Positions 32,165 through 33,920 of a stretch of 33,920 bases of DNA are shown here, in pieces. Within the stretch, counting starts at the first letter, position 1; the number at the start of each line of letters is the position of its first letter. Source of the stretch: Hallerella sp963660435 (lineage in GTDB: Bacteria > Fibrobacterota > Fibrobacteria > Fibrobacterales > Fibrobacteraceae); contig CAVKYI010000019.1 of assembly GCA_963660435.1 (NCBI GenBank), forward strand, positions 1-33,920. The letters are read 5' to 3'. A program made the translations under genes and the position numbers. Below the pieces are notes generated by a model. It did not search any database. It saw nothing but the letters and a program-made list of their open reading frames with translations, and was not told where the DNA came from.

Positions 32165-32893
32165 ATGTCTAGATTCAGAATTGTCCTCGTTGAACCGGAA
32201 CATCCGCACAACGTGGGATTTGTCGCCCGAGCGATGCGTTCTAACGGACTCTCGGAGCTTTACCTGGTCTATGCGAAACGCGATGCCGTAAACCCGGAAT
32301 CATACAGGACGGCGCACAATGCGGCGAGCATTCTCGACGAGGCGAAGGTCGTTCCGACCCTTGACGATGCGCTTTCGACGGCGAACTACGCCGTGGCTTT
32401 TTCCCGCAGGCGCTTTGACACGATTGTCCCGAACCTTTCCCTGCCGCATTTGCCGGAAAGGCTTCCCGACGAAACGGTCGCGCTCGTGTTTGGACGCGAG
32501 TCCTGCGGACTTTCCCTGGAAGATATCGAACGCTGCGCTCTCGTGTGCGAAATTCCTGTGCCGGGACAGATGAGCCTGAACCTTGCCCAGGCGGTGACGG
32601 TCGCCTGTTACGAGCTTTGCCGCGCGGGACTTCTCGCAGGTTCCGGACTTCGCACCGACCGCGTTCCGCTAAAGAAGGGACGCGTCGAAAAGGCGAACAT
32701 CGGGCAAATCGAAAACTTTCTGAAATACCTGCACGAAAACTTGACGGACCGCTACCAGAACAACACATGGACGGAATCCGCCGTCCGGGAATTCTTGCAA
32801 AGGCTTGCCCCGACGCGCTTCGAAATGAGCGCGCTGCTAGGACTTGTCAAGAGCCTCGTGATGCGACGAAACGAAAGGGAAAAAATGGGATGA
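32165..32893 (+). CDS. trmJ: tRNA/rRNA 2'-O-methyltransferase, TrmJ-like SPOUT family
   Basis: A 242-residue SPOUT methyltransferase that probably makes 2'-O-methyl C/U at position 32 of tRNA. The trefoil-knot motifs are VLVEPEHPHNVGFVARAM at the N-terminus, ALVFGRESCGLSLEDIERC (motif 2) and IPVPGQMSLNLAQAVTVACYE (motif 3), all typical of TrmJ. A helical C-terminal extension follows (about 165-242). ATG 32165 follows GGAAGG and is four bases after the preceding stop. Co-transcribed with namZ and the nucleotidyltransferase; the functional link is not evident. Convergent with the repeat gene, with only five bases between stops. Confidence 0.88.
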   Translation: MSRFRIVLVEPEHPHNVGFVARAMRSNGLSELYLVYAKRDAVNPESYRTAHNAASILDEAKVVPTLDDALSTANYAVAFSRRRFDTIVPNLSLPHLPERLPDETVALVFGRESCGLSLEDIERCALVCEIPVPGQMSLNLAQAVTVACYELCRAGLLAGSGLRTDRVPLKKGRVEKANIGQIENFLKYLHENLTDRYQNNTWTESAVREFLQRLAPTRFEMSALLGLVKSLVMRRNEREKMG

Positions 32894-32898
32894 GGCTT

Positions 32899-33920
32899 TT
32901 AATAGATCTGATACTTATTGCAAGCCGGCACCTTTGTCGAATCGCATCCAATACCGGTATCCCAGCTAAACCCTGAATCTGTACATATGTAAGAGTTGCA
33001 AAAAGCCTTGGTGACTGTGGAACCAGAGGATTCCACTTTACCACCACGTACGAAACACGTGTACTCTTTTCCAATTTTGCTTTCCACGCAGCCATATCCG
33101 ACATTGTGTTCCGTCTTTGTCGCAATGCGCCAGTTGCTGTCGGTCACACAGATATAGGCCGTCCCCGCTAAATAGCTCGTATCGGTGACCCAGACCGAAT
33201 TCCATTCCGCGGTCTGTCCGCAAATCTTTCCCGTGGCGGCTTCACCGGCGTTAGCCGCTCGGAATCCCAGCCGATAAATGGGATCTCGCCCATCGTCCGA
33301 ATCGTCGACATATACGTATCTGTAGCAGACATATCCGTTAGAAACGACATTCAGACTATCCTCCGTACAGCGGAATCCGGTCGTTTTTTCGACCGCCGAA
33401 GCCTCGATAAACCTCGCTCCGTTATAGGAATCGTAAAGGCAATAGTATCCGTTCGTCACCGCGTTCGTTTGCGTTGCCTCCGTGCAGACATAGCCAGTCG
33501 TTTTCTCGGTCGACATCGCCTCGCGGAAGGCGTATGTCCCGGAGGAGATGTCGCAGACATAGCCATTCGTGACGGTGGTGCTCGCCATCTTTTCGACGCA
33601 AACGAATCCCGTCGCCTTTTCGGCGGTGGTCTCGCTTCGCCAGCCGTAAGCCCCGGAGGACGTGTCGCAGACGTAGCCCGCCGTGTAGGAGAGGAAGATC
33701 TCCTCCGTGCAGACTCGGGACGTCGCCTTCTCTCCGTCCGTAGCCGCGCGCCAGGCGTATTCGCCGTCCGTTTCGACGCAGGCGTAGCCGTTCGACACTT
33801 CGAGGTAGGCGTCCTTCGCGCACACCCTGCCCGTCGCCTTCTCGCCGGCGGTGGCGGAGACCCATTCGCCGTCCCGGCACGTCTTACCCTTCTCGACGGA
33901 GACCGTCCCTTCCGACGCCT
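32899..33920 (-). CDS. Cys-patterned repeat protein, probable surface protein (5' end outside window)
   Basis: The C-terminal 339 or so residues of a larger protein; the frame stays open to the right edge, so the start is not visible. A GTG at 33825 is not needed as a start because the upstream codons continue the repeat. About eight units of 37-49 residues follow the pattern NGYVC...YAWR-A-T--EKATG-VC, each with two or more cysteines, suggesting one disulfide per unit. The first three units are most alike, the last two diverge, and the end is CDSTKVPACNKYQIY. Extracytoplasmic location is inferred from the paired cysteines and Thr/Ser/Tyr-rich composition. No family is recognised with certainty, though short motifs recall repeat regions of Fibrobacter surface proteins. 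Confidence 0.75.
   Translation of the reverse strand, partial: ASEGTVSVEKGKTCRDGEWVSATAGEKATGRVCAKDAYLEVSNGYACVETDGEYAWRAATDGEKATSRVCTEEIFLSYTAGYVCDTSSGAYGWRSETTAEKATGFVCVEKMASTTVTNGYVCDISSGTYAFREAMSTEKTTGYVCTEATQTNAVTNGYYCLYDSYNGARFIEASAVEKTTGFRCTEDSLNVVSNGYVCYRYVYVDDSDDGRDPIYRLGFRAANAGEAATGKICGQTAEWNSVWVTDTSYLAGTAYICVTDSNWRIATKTEHNVGYGCVESKIGKEYTCFVRGGKVESSGSTVTKAFCNSYICTDSGFSWDTGIGCDSTKVPACNKYQIY
32944..33920 (-). repeat. Tandem coding repeats (37-49 codon units)
   Basis: Unit boundaries placed after the second Cys give complete units at about 33819-33709, 33708-33598, 33597-33484, 33483-33367, 33366-33220, 33219-33088 and 33087-32944, plus a partial unit to the right edge. The right-hand units share codon-level similarity (for example GAGAAGGCGACGG), implying recent duplication. 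Confidence 0.75.

Noticed and set aside
32944..33920. CRISPR or satellite DNA at the right edge
   Set aside because: The period is in codons, the frame stays open and the Cys pattern is conserved at protein level, so it is a coding repeat.

Overview
The window looks like a chromosomal segment of a Fibrobacter-type bacterium (Fibrobacterota, Gram-negative). The most telling gene is a lipoprotein at 9770-10612 that carries the 'Fibrobacter succinogenes major paralogous' (FISUMP) domain. LptD, Lol, Psd and NamZ homologues fit a Gram-negative envelope. No transposase, integrase, phage gene, CRISPR array, tRNA or rRNA was recognised. Most genes are housekeeping and GC-rich, with short gaps or overlapping start and stop codons that suggest operons.

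Layout. (1) 1-5341, minus strand: psd, a divergent HhH-GPD/[4Fe-4S] protein, a lipoprotein, a GerW/YtfJ protein, a secreted parvulin PPIase and prfB. The full prfB gene needs a programmed +1 frameshift at 1214-1228. (2) 5405-8362: typA/bipA on plus with a strong terminator, converging on a secreted SH3-like protein on minus. (3) 8363-10973: an AT-richer accessory cassette (RipA-like membrane protein, small membrane protein, FISUMP lipoprotein), with related intergenic repeats on both sides. (4) 10974-17801, minus: lptD, a PDZ protein, a long-form guaA and an M17 aminopeptidase. (5) 17862-27758, plus: a phosphohexomutase, a secreted Ala/Lys-rich protein, then the compact run lysS-lolC/E-lolD-clpC-bioB, ended by a bidirectional terminator. 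(6) 27831-30100, minus: asd, a membrane/coiled-coil protein and ssb. (7) 30182-32893, plus: namZ (exo-N-acetylmuramidase), a MurU-like nucleotidyltransferase and trmJ, converging on a cysteine-patterned repeat protein that runs off the right edge.

How genes fit together: envelope biogenesis dominates (Psd for PE, LptD for LPS, LolCDE for lipoproteins, PPIase for periplasmic folding, NamZ plus a MurU-like enzyme for possible cell-wall sugar salvage). Intergenic DNA carries a family of degenerate repeats with CAGAGCTTAG / CTAAGCTCTG ends. One copy appears to supply the stop codon of prfB, and others flank the accessory cassette. I found no complete novel system that I could defend. The best leads are the repeat family with its flanked cassette, the divergent glycosylase-like protein, the eukaryote-like long GMP synthetase and the Cys-repeat surface protein.
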